This document shows, piece by piece, positions 1 through 12,900 of a DNA stretch of 40,362 bases. The DNA comes from Acanthaster planci (Eukaryota; Echinodermata; Asteroidea; Valvatida; Acanthasteridae): positions 161,067-201,428 of the forward strand of contig NW_019091690.1 in NCBI RefSeq assembly GCF_001949145.1, in the 5' to 3' direction. Below the pieces are notes generated by a model. The model saw only the letters and a program-made list of their open reading frames with translations. It did not search any database and was not told the DNA's origin. The number at the start of each line of letters is the position of its first letter. The first letter of the stretch is position 1. A program made the position numbers and the translations under genes.

Positions 1-148
1 GTGTACTCTGTCCGTCTTCAGGAGACTGCCTAGTGTACTCTGTCCGTCTTCAGGAGACTGCCTAGGCAGTCTCCTGAAGACGGACAGAGACGGACTGAAG
101 ACGGAGACTGCCTAGGCAGTCTCCTGAAGACGGACAGAGTACACTGTT
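1..148. repeat. Palindromic direct/inverted repeat cluster
   Basis: A 33-base unit beginning GTGTACTCTGTCCGTCTTCA occurs twice head-to-tail (1-33 and 34-66). Its reverse complement follows from about 62, then again from about 110 to 146, with a shuffled piece between. The whole stretch can fold on itself. It could be the end of a foldback transposon cut by the window edge, a small satellite, or an assembly artefact. No coding potential is seen. Confidence 0.75.
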
Positions 149-914
149 CGAAACGTCGAGTTATTCCCTGGTTCTTCTCAGAACCACACATACTCAAAGA
201 AGAGATAAAAACATGGTGTTACCACAATCTTTACTATAGATCTACATTGCACTTGTTGACATATTAGGAGACCCTCTCAACAGTGGGGGAGACCACTTTT
301 AGTTATCCTTGAAGATACATGTACATGTAGGCATACATGTACCTTGTAGGATTGGCAGACTGTACAGTGTTCTTACAAGATTCACTGGGGGTTGGTTGCT
401 GTTGACGTGCCTTTTGAGTCTACATGTAAGAATCTTGATGCTCCTGCCCAAACAGAGAACTCCCAAGCTTACAAAAATCCATTCTGCTCTAGGGAATATG
501 AGGCCTACCCTGAGCATCCTCTGAGCTGAGCGAGGCTGGGGGTATGAATGTACATGTAGGCCTACCCAAAAAGAAAACAACACTGACGGAAAGTAAACAG
601 TGATCTGATTGAAAAAAGAAAGAAAACAAAAGAAGACAGAACAATTGAAAAAAGCTAGGGGCTGATTGTAAGACTACCATTTGTATAGATCGGCAGTAAT
701 AATTGTGCAGTGGACTCTGGGAGTCCATTATAAACTGCTTTGTATTTAATAATCTTACAGACATGTACAGAATTCTTAGAAATTACAATGTTCACAGGCC
801 GAATACGTAGCTTGTCAGCCTGTTTTCCTTTCTCAGAAGATTGCTCAAACTGTTCAAATTGTCTGTGAAACTCTGTTGTGATTTCCTCCATGGTTCTTAA
901 ATCTGATCTCTCAG
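149..914. other. Unassigned DNA upstream of first visible cactin exon
   Basis: No exon with convincing protein similarity was found. TACATGTA-type words occur around 316-345 and 548-562. The cactin reading frame has an in-frame TGA at 904-906 just before the splice acceptor ending at 914, so this stretch is intron or 5' flank. A short initiator exon could be hidden here, but I could not support one. Confidence 0.6.
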
Positions 915-3900
915 ATCGAGCTCTGAATACAGCAGCAGTGAAAACAGTAGTGATGATGGCCGTAGACGCCACCAACACCGTCGCCGCTCCCGCGACGGGT
1001 CAAGATCAGAGTCACGATCTCGGTCCAGATCCCCTCGCCCGAAGAAGCGGCACAAGCATAGGAAAAGGGCGAGGTCGCGCTCCCGCTCCGGGTCGCCTGC
1101 TCCTCACAGGAAAGATTCCAGAAGGACGGAACAGCAATTCGAGCCAAGGCAGGCTCCACTGACGAAGGAGGAAAAAAGGTTGGAGCAGTAAAGCAGTTAA
1201 CGTGAAACCTCTTGGTCCAGTGACATTCACGCTGAGAGGGAGGTGTTGTTAAGGGAATAAATTTGTGCTTTGCCAGCCTTAAATGTTCGTTTAAGACCAA
1301 GTAAGGAAAATGGGTGCGACTCATGCCAAAGCGGCAGGCGAAAGCGTCATCAGTGACTACACTCAGACCCCAAACCTTTCCGATTATGGCAGAAAATTTC
1401 TGTCTTGTTATCTTCCACTTTTATGCGTTTCTGAGAAAAAAAATCCTGCCGGTGGTCGGCATTTTTGAGTCGGTATCAAGCCTAAGGGTAAAGGCCATTC
1501 TTTAATTTTCAAGGGTGATTGAGTATAAATGCATATTACCTGCCAAAAATAAATATAGTTTGAAGTCAGTGTTAGTGAGAGGGACACAGAAACTGTCACA
1601 CGTTCAGACCCAAGATTTATAGAAAAGCCCTCATGAAAGTGGACACCGACGGTATGTGTACATGCCACTGAAAGGTAGCAACAAGCGTTCTCTGTGTTAC
1701 CCCTCAGGCAAAAGAAAGAACTGCTGAAGCTGACGGAGACAGTGGAGCAGAAGAGAGCCAGGCGGCTGGCCAAGAAGCTCGCCAAGGACCGCAAGCGCAA
1801 GGAAGAGATGGGGTGGGATGAGGAAATGATGGTAGGAGTCAAATCGTCTCGCATAAAATAACAGAGGCTTTGCGTTGTAGCCATCTTGCCGGGCATATGT
1901 TTTGTCCCACAGGGAAACCTCTTTTGTGCATACCCTGTAGAACAAAAGCACTGGCCTGCAAGATGGCAGCCATGCAAACCCTCTGTAGAGCCTTCCTGCA
2001 GGGTTAAAATTCAAGCGGAACGTAGTACTGTTCGTGAGCATTTAAAGCAATAAGGTCTTTGTTTATAGTTTTCTGACTCGCTTAAAAAGATACAACAGTA
2101 AAAAGTGCAGCCACTCCATTTCAATCCCTTTGAGTTTTGAAGCAACTAGAATTATTTAGGGCACCCGAACGTAGGCAAAGTATGCACAGGAAGCCATCGA
2201 AGAAAAGCGTGACGTTAAAAAAAAATTGGTATTACCTTTGTAGAGCTTTGGGTTGTCAGTCTTAAATGCATCCTAACTGAAGATAATGTTTATGTACGTT
2301 TCCTTCCTCAGGGTTACACCAATGCAGACAATCCCTTCGGAGATCCCAATCTGTTGGACACCTTTGTCTGGCACAAGGTAGGATCTCTCACGCTGTGTAG
2401 CTCTCCTAATCGGCAACTTATTATCAATGAAGAAAAAGGTTTCTGCTGCACCATTTCAGAAAAGACAATGGCCAGATTTGTCAAAGAAAGTATAGAAACT
2501 TCACTTAGGGAAAAAAGGTAACTGTGAATCAGCCATTTTCTAATAGACACAAGGATCATTTGCCACTGTGTCACATGTATGTCCTATGTACATGTACATG
2601 TATGTAGACATGGTAGAGGTCGTTAAAAGTAGACATTCCTACTGGTCAAAAGCCCATCACAAGGCCTGCCTCAGACAGGTGATGAACCTCCGTCAGGCTG
2701 ATCATAAACACTTTTCCAGCTTGGCATGTGAAGATTGGACTCCTGTGAAATCGGGTGTCTTTTCCAATATAACTACCTTCATGAATGTTCACAAGATATT
2801 CACTCAAGTACGCTGTATTACCAACGACCGCACATTTTGGGAGGAATCCCAAAGTCACACCACACTGGCTGGCTCATGATGTTGTGCACCACCTCGCGCA
2901 GTGCACCATGCGGTCGTCCTGATCTCCACATCGGGAGATTGTTCAGTGCTGTCAAACTGTTACTTGTGGAGTCTGTTCCCTTGCCATCTGCTCAGGCCAT
3001 TGGCATCCGTTCTCCTGATCCGGCCTACAGCAAACGGTTATGACCGGCCAAGCGCACGTTTATTGATGTAATAATAAATGAATTGATAATAATTGATATT
3101 TTTCCGAGAAAATAAATGAATTAATTGATATTTATTTTTCCCAGAAAAATGAAACGGCTGGACTAGGAGGCCTGGCTCATGAACACTTGAAAGGAATGAT
3201 GAAGGGTAAACAGGTGGAGAACAGGGTAAGCAGACAGTTCGTAATTCCTTTAAAAAATTTGGAGGTTGCATTTTAAACCCCTCCTCCAGTCATGACAGTC
3301 ACAGACAGTTCACAGACAGTCACAGACAGTCACAGACAGTAACAGACAGTCAACCATCCCATTCACTTTCCCCCGCTACACAGTTATACACAGGCTAGTC
3401 TACAACAGTCTGATCGTAATTTTGGTTGGTACCCTGACTAGTCAAATTCCATCAACAGGTAAAAGCAGGTGATTGGTGGACAAAGCTGCCTTATCAGTCA
3501 TGGACAGTCAAAGTGCAGCTACCCTATAACAAATTGTATCAACTTTCTTAGATAGCCAATTCTGCTTTGCGTATTGGGGGGGACTCTCATCTGTTTAAAA
3601 CAGTAATTTGACAGAATTTTTTGGCCTCAGAGGTCAACTGTGTGTTCAGAATGATGTTCAACTTCGTGTCAGCAGTGTGCCTTTAATTACAACTCGCCAT
3701 GACAATCATGTAAAAGCAATGCAGTGTTTCAAAATTCTGTCGGAAATTGAAAACAAAAGGTGTCATCTGGAAATTGTCCGTTAAATTCAGGAAAACCTCC
3801 AAAAAGTTCTTTTTTGTGTGCTTTAAATTAGTTCTGTCTCAATCAATAATACTCCAAATGCACCCCTTTGCTCCAGATTAGAATGCCTTCCTCACACAAA

Positions 3901-6900
3901 CGCTCCTCTTTTACACCTCTATATTCATGATTCCATTTTGCCTCTAATCTGGGGGTAAATTGTGTGTTTTATTTTCCATTGTTAAGCTTGAACTGCAAAA
4001 AGTCAAGCAGCGCAGAATAGAGAGGGAGAAAGAAAGGGAACAACGCGAAAAAGAACTGGTAAGAAACTGAAGTGAATCCTGGGACTGACTGTCAAGGTCA
4101 CGTTTATTTATAGCTTTGCAAGTTAAGATCACGTGAGGGTTACTTTGGATGGGGCCTTTCTTTTGTTGTAACAGAATAATGACAGATTTACTGGCAATCC
4201 TTGTTAGAATATGGAAGTGGTTACAGCAGTCTACCAAATATTTCTGTGTAATATGATATCAAATGTCATGGAAATTTGTCATATTTGGGTTCTATTCTGG
4301 TACATTGTGGAAAAGTCATGGAATTTGGCTTTCAGATTTCCATGGAGTCCTTTTTCATATCCAGCAAACTGATTTACAAATTTCATTGGCGTTGACCACT
4401 TTCACGTTGTCTTCGTCCCACAGGAGGAGTTGCAGAGGATGCGAGAGGCCGAGTCGTTTAAAGAATGGGAAAAGCAAGAGGACAGTGTAAGCCAACCGAA
4501 GTGTTTGCATTCTGAAAGGAATGTAGATTATTGGTGGCCCACGATTCCAAAGCCAGGCCTTACCTGGAAAGAGCCAGGTTATTTTGGACCGTCCCACATT
4601 CAAGGGCAGGGGGAGGGGATCTGCTCTCCCAAAACTCAGCCCTCACTCATTTTATGATCTTTTCAATCTTGGGATGCATGTAAGCCCATTGTCGGTACAA
4701 ATGTGACAGTTCCGATTCATTGTGGTGGAAGGACACTTGAAACCTTTCATGTGGATTCTATTTGAGCCCAGTCTGGAAGCATCAGAAGGAAATCTGCCAG
4801 CGAGCAACCTTTTCTCAGAAATGTTTTCATAGAGTAAAATAATTTGGGGTTGAAAATTTGAACATGAGAACATGTAAACTGAACAATGCCTACCCAGATT
4901 TGCCGCACAGCAAGAGCGCCCTCACTTGCCCAGAACAGCACGAACAATTTCAGTGTTTAAAAGAAACGCACCTTTCAGTACGCTCAACTTCAAGATTTCA
5001 AAACAGGTTTGACACGCTGAAGTAGGGTATAAAGATATGCGAAAGGTGATTGTATGAAATATTCGTTGTAAGAACCCTTTGATAATTTACATACGCCTGG
5101 GCCTCCATATTCATTTTAACTGGGAAATATGGAGGAGATGGAAGCCGTCTGCTCTGCCTGCCCGTTGTAAGGTTATGCTTTTGCATCTGCGTAGACATTC
5201 ATGAGATAAAGTGAAGAAAATCAAACAATATCCTTGAATATATAACAGGTTTGCCCTTACCCAACGTATATTAATACGTAAGGGCAAACCTGTTATATAT
5301 AATTAACATCTCCCCAACGCAAAAATACATCTTGAAAATATCCTTGAACTTGTTGAATTCTGTGTTGTTTTCCAGTTCCATTTAAATCAAGCAAAGCTGA
5401 GGTCCAAGATAAGAATCCAGGATGGCAGAGGTAACAAAATGAGTTTTTCTGACGTAATAAAGCTACAAAATTTGGCCACGCGTAAACCTTGCCCAGTCTT
5501 TGCCCCACTCTGTTATTCACCCTGTAGGTTTTACCGAGTTTTGAACGAGCTGTGGCACTCTTTGGAACATGAAATTTCTGTGTTTGTGTGATTGCAGCCA
5601 AGCCCATTGATTTACTTGCTCAGTACGTCAGCGCTGATCTGGACGATGACCTCTCCGTAGAGATGCAGGAGCCCTATAATGTCCTGAGGGTAGGTACAAG
5701 CTAGCCGGTAGTACGTTACACCCCCTTTATAAAGGGCGCTTTTGATCCGACAGCGGTCTCCCTTTTTGCGGAATACTGCTTGTGCATTACTGTCACGCAG
5801 GACTAGGTCTAGCAAGAGTAATTTTTCCAAACCAGTGTACTTGGTGGAGGTAGTTTTGCCAAGTACGTACGTGCGTAGTGAATGGAGCAAAGTCCAAACA
5901 CAATGTGAAAGTGAAAATAATCCGAGGAATTTCTGTTTTCTCTTTTAACCCTGGGTACTTTTCAATCCGTAGCATTTGAAGTTCTAAATCTGATGCTGTG
6001 AGTTTGGGACAAACTATCCTCTTCAAGTTGATATTTGGACTTTGAAAATGCTATGTGGGAATTATCTCATATGAATCTTTTCAGTACAGTCATACAGACG
6101 CGGCAGTAAGCAATGATTCGTACATGTTTCAATGACAGTTTCAAACAGGTAGGTGTCCTTGACTAGCCACACCGGGCAAGTTGAAGGAGACATATTTAGC
6201 CCATAGCAGTTATTTTTAGAATTTGTGTAGCAGTCTAGTACCAAGGTTATCATTATCTTCCCCCCCGCCTCCCGTCAATCAGGGACTAACTATTATTGAC
6301 TTGGAGGACCTTCTTGAGGACATCATCGTTTACAAGGAACTAGAGAAGGATAGCAACCTGGAGTTCTGGAAGGACATGACGGTCATCGCGGAGGATGAGC
6401 TGGCTAAACTCAAAAAGATCAGCCCAGAGGGTCAAGGTTAGTTGTAGAAAAAGATAACAGCATCTCGGCTCACCAGGAGGCCAAATTTTCTTCCTGTCAG
6501 TAATATCAATCGAGATTGGGAATGTTGGTACATCTTTGCAGTAGGTCGTTTGCGGGTGTACATCCTATTGGTAGCAGAAAGGAAGAATCTTTGGGTTTTT
6601 TTATTTGTCGTGTCGTAGACGGTGCTGACCGTCGTGAAGGGATCAACGCCTCTGTGAGTACCGAGGTGGCGGGGGTGTTCCGAGGCAAGAAACACAGCCA
6701 GCTGCTAGCCCTGAAGGAGCAGATCATGCGGCGGATCAAGAGCGGGAACGCAGGAGTGGACATCGGTAAGATCCAGCAGCTTCTTGGCCAGAAAAAGAGC
6801 TGCAGCCAGTTTCACAAAACTGAGCGAAACTTCGCATGAGCCTTGCACCTCCAATGTGTGAGGTACCTGTAGGTGCAAAACATACGTACAATTGATTTCA

Positions 6901-9900
6901 CAGAAAGTTGCGTAGCTTTGCAACGGTTTTTATGATATTGAACTTGTCATACAATCAGGGCTTTAATGACACCTTTTCCTTTCCAAAATTTACAACAGTC
7001 ATTGAATTATTGCCATTTTAATCGTCATTTTGAAATGTCCGTCATTTTTGTGAAACGTGTCATAATTTTGTCGTGTAACTTGTGCACCAAAGTGTGTCCT
7101 AAGTGAAGTTATACCATGACTTAAAGTTTTGTGAAAGCGCTGTTTGTATTTTACTCCTTGTCATCAGATGTGACCTACATGTACATGCAATTTTAAAACC
7201 GTTAACTCCAATTCACTTGGCACTTTGGTAGAAACAGTCCTGAATTCTTCAAAATCTTTCATCGGAGGATCTCTGTAGGATCTTAGTACTCTGAAATGTA
7301 GAGGGGCAATGTGGTTTAAATGAAATGACAATAGAGGGGCTCCACCTTCCTTAATCCCCAAAAATCTTCTCAAGTCGCCAGGTGGATTTGGAAGGATCTG
7401 TGAGGGTGTATGATTGAGGTTAGGCAAACAGTAATAGTCAGATGACTGTTTTGAACAGTTCAGAGTCCCCTGCGTACACGAAGCAGAACTGACTTGCTGT
7501 GACTGTTAATAGAACTTGATACAGCTGCGCTTTGACTATCAGGGCTTTTTACTATACCTCATAAATATTCATGAGCAAATTGGAGTGCGTCATTGGCCAA
7601 TTCCACCTCACGTCAGGGAAGTAGAAATGATACGCGACCAGGTGACGTTATAGCGGTGGGTATCCACCTCGCTGCTGTGCGGTATTTTTTTCTGGTAGCA
7701 TCAAAAAATCCCTCTGGAACCTGCTGCGTATATATGTAGTCTGTGTCATGTAGTCTTTACGGAACCAGTCTGGAGTTGTATCCTAATAACTATTACAGTA
7801 AAGACCCAAAACCTATGTCAGTACCAGACTATTGAACTCCGTTTCTGTGCACAACTGCACTCCACTATCATTACATGGAAATTTAGCAGCTTAGAAACAA
7901 CAGTGGCGTCTCTGAGTACAGGTAACGTGAGATTTCTGTTTGAATATTCATGAAGTATAGTAAAACAATTACAACAGGTAGGTCAGCTTGACTATACACA
8001 CCCAAATAATATCAAAATCCTTTCGAGGTTTCAGAAATCCCAGATCTCAAAATTGTCTCTAATCCTCCAGTCTGTAGTCAGGGTAGCCCCGGCTCGGTTG
8101 AAACTGCCACGTTAGAGTGATTTCCTTGATGCTGTCCATCCCCAGGTTATTGGGAATCGCTGCTGCAACAGCTGAACGCCCACATGGCCAGAGCACGGTT
8201 AAAGGAGCAACACCAGGAGAGACTCAAACGAAAACTGAATTCGCTCCGGCAGCAGGTAAGACATAAAGCGGTGCGCTGCTTTAAAGATCTTGTGCAAGGC
8301 CCATGCCTTGAAGTATCTTCAGGTGTCACAGTTTGTCGCGTGAGTTATATAGCCGAGATTCAGTCCCACTCCGATCTCAGCGTTGCAGTGACGGACTTCA
8401 TTATGACGGGAATAAATTTGTGCTTGGTTATTCTTGGTAATGCCCTAGTCAAAGGAGGACGTTATCAGAGTCCATACTCCGGAGACAATCTCATAAGAAT
8501 GATTGTTCCAGACTGGTCAGACACATTTTTCAAGACTGGTCAAACACATTTTTTGCCCATTTATAAATAACTTTTTTGAGTCACAAAATCAAAGAAAGTT
8601 AGAAGCTAAATTTCCAACAATTTTGGGTGAACAGTTTTAATTCATTTGTCATACACACCCCCAACCAGGTTGTAATATTTTTCTCACTTGAGAAGTCGTA
8701 AACTTTCTCCTTATGGGGATTTGCATGCATGTGAGATGGTGCCATATCAACAGTTTATGAAGACAGGCCACTTTAATTGGCTCTCAACCAATGGGAATGA
8801 TTTAACAGTCTGAGGTATTTACGAATGAGACTTTAGCATGAACAAAGACACATGCATGCGCTCGAAGTAAGCAGAGTTCCCATTAGGCGTTGATTCCACC
8901 CTTCAAGTATGACTTTAACCCAAACTTTCCCCGACCACACAGAATTAAACAGTAGTAAAGTGTTTAATTCTGTGGGGATAGGTCTGGTAGGCCCGTAACA
9001 GCTGGTTTTTGCATTGGGGTTGGCATACCTCAGAAAAACAAAGCCCAACAACCCTTTGTGCGCAAAGTCCCATATGGGTGTTTAACCTTGTGTGAATAGG
9101 GAAGGTTAGGGCCAGCAACCCTTGGGGGTTAGGGTTAAACTGTTTTGTTATTGAAAGAGCATTTTTAGTTGAAGTGATCTTGAATTAGTGAATAGATTCA
9201 ATTGATCAACACGCTCGTCTTTTTAGTACTTTTGCACATTAGATGCAGTGAACATTGTGGGATTTTCTCGCACCGTGAAGCAAACGAGTTCACAGGTAGA
9301 CCTTAATCGAGATGAAAGTCTCCTGATGTATCTCCGTTCATGTTTCAATCATTGCCAAAACAGCAAGGTGTAGTGTCTGATCCAAGAGGTGCCTCCCCTC
9401 AGGCCACGGCAGGCTTTGACCCCAGCGAGATCCCGTTGCCCTCCGACTCGGACGGCGAGGACCACGAGATCAGGAGGCGCATCAAGAAGGAGCCGGAGTC
9501 ATCAGAGGAGGCCGGCCCCACCCAGGCAGAGGGAGGAGCACCGAGCAAGTCCGCCGAAGAGTAAGTCTGACAACCCTGTGTGAGGCCCTGTCTCAAATGC
9601 AGGCGCTTTTGAACTACAAAATTGAATTCGACCCCTCCAAAGATTCATAAGAATCTGTGAGGAGGTTTGTAGGATTTTGCGGGGTTGAGGAGGGTAGAGT
9701 TAATCCTCCATTTTCTTTACATGGGACATAGTTTCCCTTGATATTCAAGTGCAGATATGAATCTAGTGGTTTCCTACAGAGCTGTGGATCTTGGAGGATT
9801 CAGGGAAGTTTCCGAGTTCTGAGTAAGAATACCAGGGAAACATGATCCCTCACTGCAGTTTCCTGGGAAACCCTTCATAACCCTTCATAATCCCAGCACT

Positions 9901-12900
9901 TTGAGATACCAACAGCACATCATACATGTACATGTTCCATGCTTAAATTATTGCAAACTTGAATTTTCAAGGTTATTCAGATCTATGTTCTGAGGGCTGA
10001 TCAGGGGAGGGGAACACATTATTTCTCAAAAATATTTCGTTTTTGAGAAATGATGAGAGAAACGTTATTTTTTGTGGTTTATTTCATTTGTCTTCAGAAA
10101 GCATGGAAAAAGTCCAAACTACAGCCTCATCCCCTTAGAAAGGTCGTAAAAGGTCGTAAAATGATAAATAGTGCCACATTTCCCCCCCCCATAAAAAGTT
10201 TGCCTTCCCCAAAAAGTTGGATCTGGAGTCGTCCTTGGTCTTAGTTCTGATGTTGAAAATAATACACTGTGCTTTTTTACTGTTTCATGACTTCAGACTT
10301 CGTTGTTCTCGCAGGCCCGAATCAGTCCTCACTCAAGCAGACCTGGAGGAGGAGTGCATCACCGAGTTCGAAAAGGGTGGCTACAGCCCAAAGCTGGTCG
10401 ACCCCAAGGCCCTGCCTCCGGAGACCTTAATCTTTGACCCTGACGAGGACCGGGCCAAACTGCTGCGTATCCGTCAGCAACTCATCACTACAGGAAGTGC
10501 GGAGGTGGGTGCGACTCTCAGCCGACGGTCACTGCTGGCCTTGTGATTTGTTAAATACATCCTGTCTGCCTCACTGATTGTATGGTTATCATTCATTTCC
10601 CAGAAAGAAAAAGCGCAACATCGACAGCACTTTAAAAACAGTAAATTCTGAAATTAGGCACATATTTAAATTTGCATTTCATTGTAGACATTTTCTTAAA
10701 GAAATCAAAAGTATTCACAAATTTAAATATACGACCTGATTTCACATAAACACAATCCAAAGAATCAGGCAAAAAGCAAAAAAAGTGTTGAATATAAACA
10801 CCCGTCTTGCTTCTTTTTGCTCGTCAGAACACTGTTGAGTTGGAGTTCATCAAGAAAGCTCGAGCAGGCATGGATTCCGACGAGGCAACGTTTGCCGTGG
10901 AGGTGGACGTCCAGAGCAAACCCTACCTGTGGTCTGACAAGTACCGACCGCGCAAACCACGGTTCTTCAACAGGGTGCACACTGTAAGTCCGGCCACTTT
11001 GGGAAATCACTTCTGTTTGTTGTTGAATGATATTCTCCAGAAAAAATGGTTGGGTATAACAGTTTTTCNNNNNNNNNNNNNNNNNNNNNNNNNNNNNNCA
11101 ACTGGCTTTTGCATTGGGTTTGGCGTACCTCAGAAAAACCAAAGTCCAACAGCCTGTGTGCACAAAGTCCCATATGGGTGTTTAACCCTTGTGTGAACGG
11201 GGAAGGTTAGGGCCAGCAACCCTTGGGGGGGTTAGGATTAATTATAAATGTTAATTAATGCTAGATTTTTGCCCTGCCTGATGTGTATTATCATACTATA
11301 TACTCAGTGTTTGCCCTGTGATGACCGGGTCTCAGATTTTTCTGAAGTGAGGGGTTTTGAAGTGTTAAAAACTGCTGTGCAGTGTCCATCGGTGCCACGT
11401 AAAGAGTACGTCCAGGGCGAGCGCCAATCACTGGCTCAGAGTTGACCGCTCAAAAGAACTGCGGAAGGTTTCAAATGCTGTTTAGTCTGCAGAGGGTTAC
11501 CTGAACATGTTGTCGATTGTGCATGCTATCTCTCCAAGCAAAAGTGTTGATAGGTTGTAAAGTGTTCAAATACTTTCATGATTAAAGAAACTTTGTCACC
11601 CTAGCGCATGTACATGTTCAGAGTTTAGAGAGTGAGGTTGCTGTTTTGGAACTGAGATCTCAAACACAATTAAGCTGTGTTCCCTTTCCATTCAGAATTA
11701 CAATTTTGAGCCCAAGGTCAATTTTGTCGTCCAATTTGCAGGGTTTTGAGTGGAACAAATACAACCAAACTCATTATGACATGGACAACCCTCCACCCAA
11801 AGTGGTGCAGGGCTACAAGTTCAATGTAAGTATGCCAAGTCAAGTTGCTCTGATGTCACTATAGGTTTTATTGGAGCCATCTACTCAGTTTACATACATA
11901 CCAGATCAGGCCAGGTGCTGTTGAAAAGCTTGCATGGTGCATTAAGCTTGATTCCCTCGCAAACTGCCCTACACTGTGCTCCCACCAGAAATAAAGGGTG
12001 TCACATGCCAGCTCTTAGGCAGTTTGAAGCAGAACACATTTCCTTCTTTAAAATCAGACACTGATGAATGCAAGTTGTATTTTTCAAAAAGGATTTGTTG
12101 GAATTTGCAAAAATTGTCTCAGCTAATAATTCAGAAATCATAGATACCGTGTATAATGGGCTTGCTATTTTGGTTCGGATATTGGCTGGCCAGACACTTA
12201 CCATAGACCTATACTTTAGGATACATGTACATTTAATTACAGCCCTTGCGAAGATGCGTCGGTTTGTTTGCCAGCTGCAATAACATCACATATAAATATA
12301 AGTCGCTTAATTTACTTCCAATTTCAAATTCCGCTCAAAAGCTCACAGGCTGATAAATTGCAGACCCACTTGGCAGTTTAGTCGGAATGAAGGGTTTCAT
12401 TTGTGTCGCAAAGAAAGGTTGCCATGTCATGTTCAAACCTAAAGGCAGGCCTTTACAATGATGACACCACAATCTGCTCCCATGCGCACTTTCCTGTGGA
12501 GCCAGTGGGGCCCATGGTCCACTGAGCACCGCCGGAAAGCACACAGGTGAACAGAGCATTGCGCCATCAGCACCGAGGTTGAATATTACAGCAGTGGTAT
12601 TTTCTAAACATGCCGTTTCCAGTTCGGCCATATTTGAAGCTGCCCTGTAGCCAGCGTTCTGCAGTTTCTCTTTCAAGTGACGAGTGACCTGTCATTTATT
12701 TGCCTGTAGATATTTTACCCCGATCTCATCGACAAACGAAAGACCCCAGAGTACACACTGACGCCGTGCCCCGAGAATGAGGACTTTGCTGTTCTGCAGT
12801 TCCACACAGGCCCCCCATATGAGGTAATGACATTTCTCTTTTGTGGAGGATTATCGACTTGTAAAATCCTTCAACGGAACAGATAGAAGTGGTTCCTTGA

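Noticed and set aside
1408-1977. 189-codon open frame on the minus strand opposite cactin exon 2
   Set aside because: It is antisense to a conserved coding exon and to the foldback element. Its composition is Ser/Leu/Phe-rich with no recognisable domain.
2884-3060. Possible SINE or retroposon (CCTGATCCGGCC region followed by an ATAATAATAAAT tail)
   Set aside because: No pol III boxes, no terminal repeats and no second copy in the window were found.
3294-3352. Considered as a CRISPR-like array
   Set aside because: The 10-base units are directly contiguous with no spacers, and the host is an animal.
12335-12676. 113-codon minus-strand open frame in a cactin intron
   Set aside because: It has no recognisable domain and lies within an intron bounded by well-supported cactin exons. 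No splice partners are evident.
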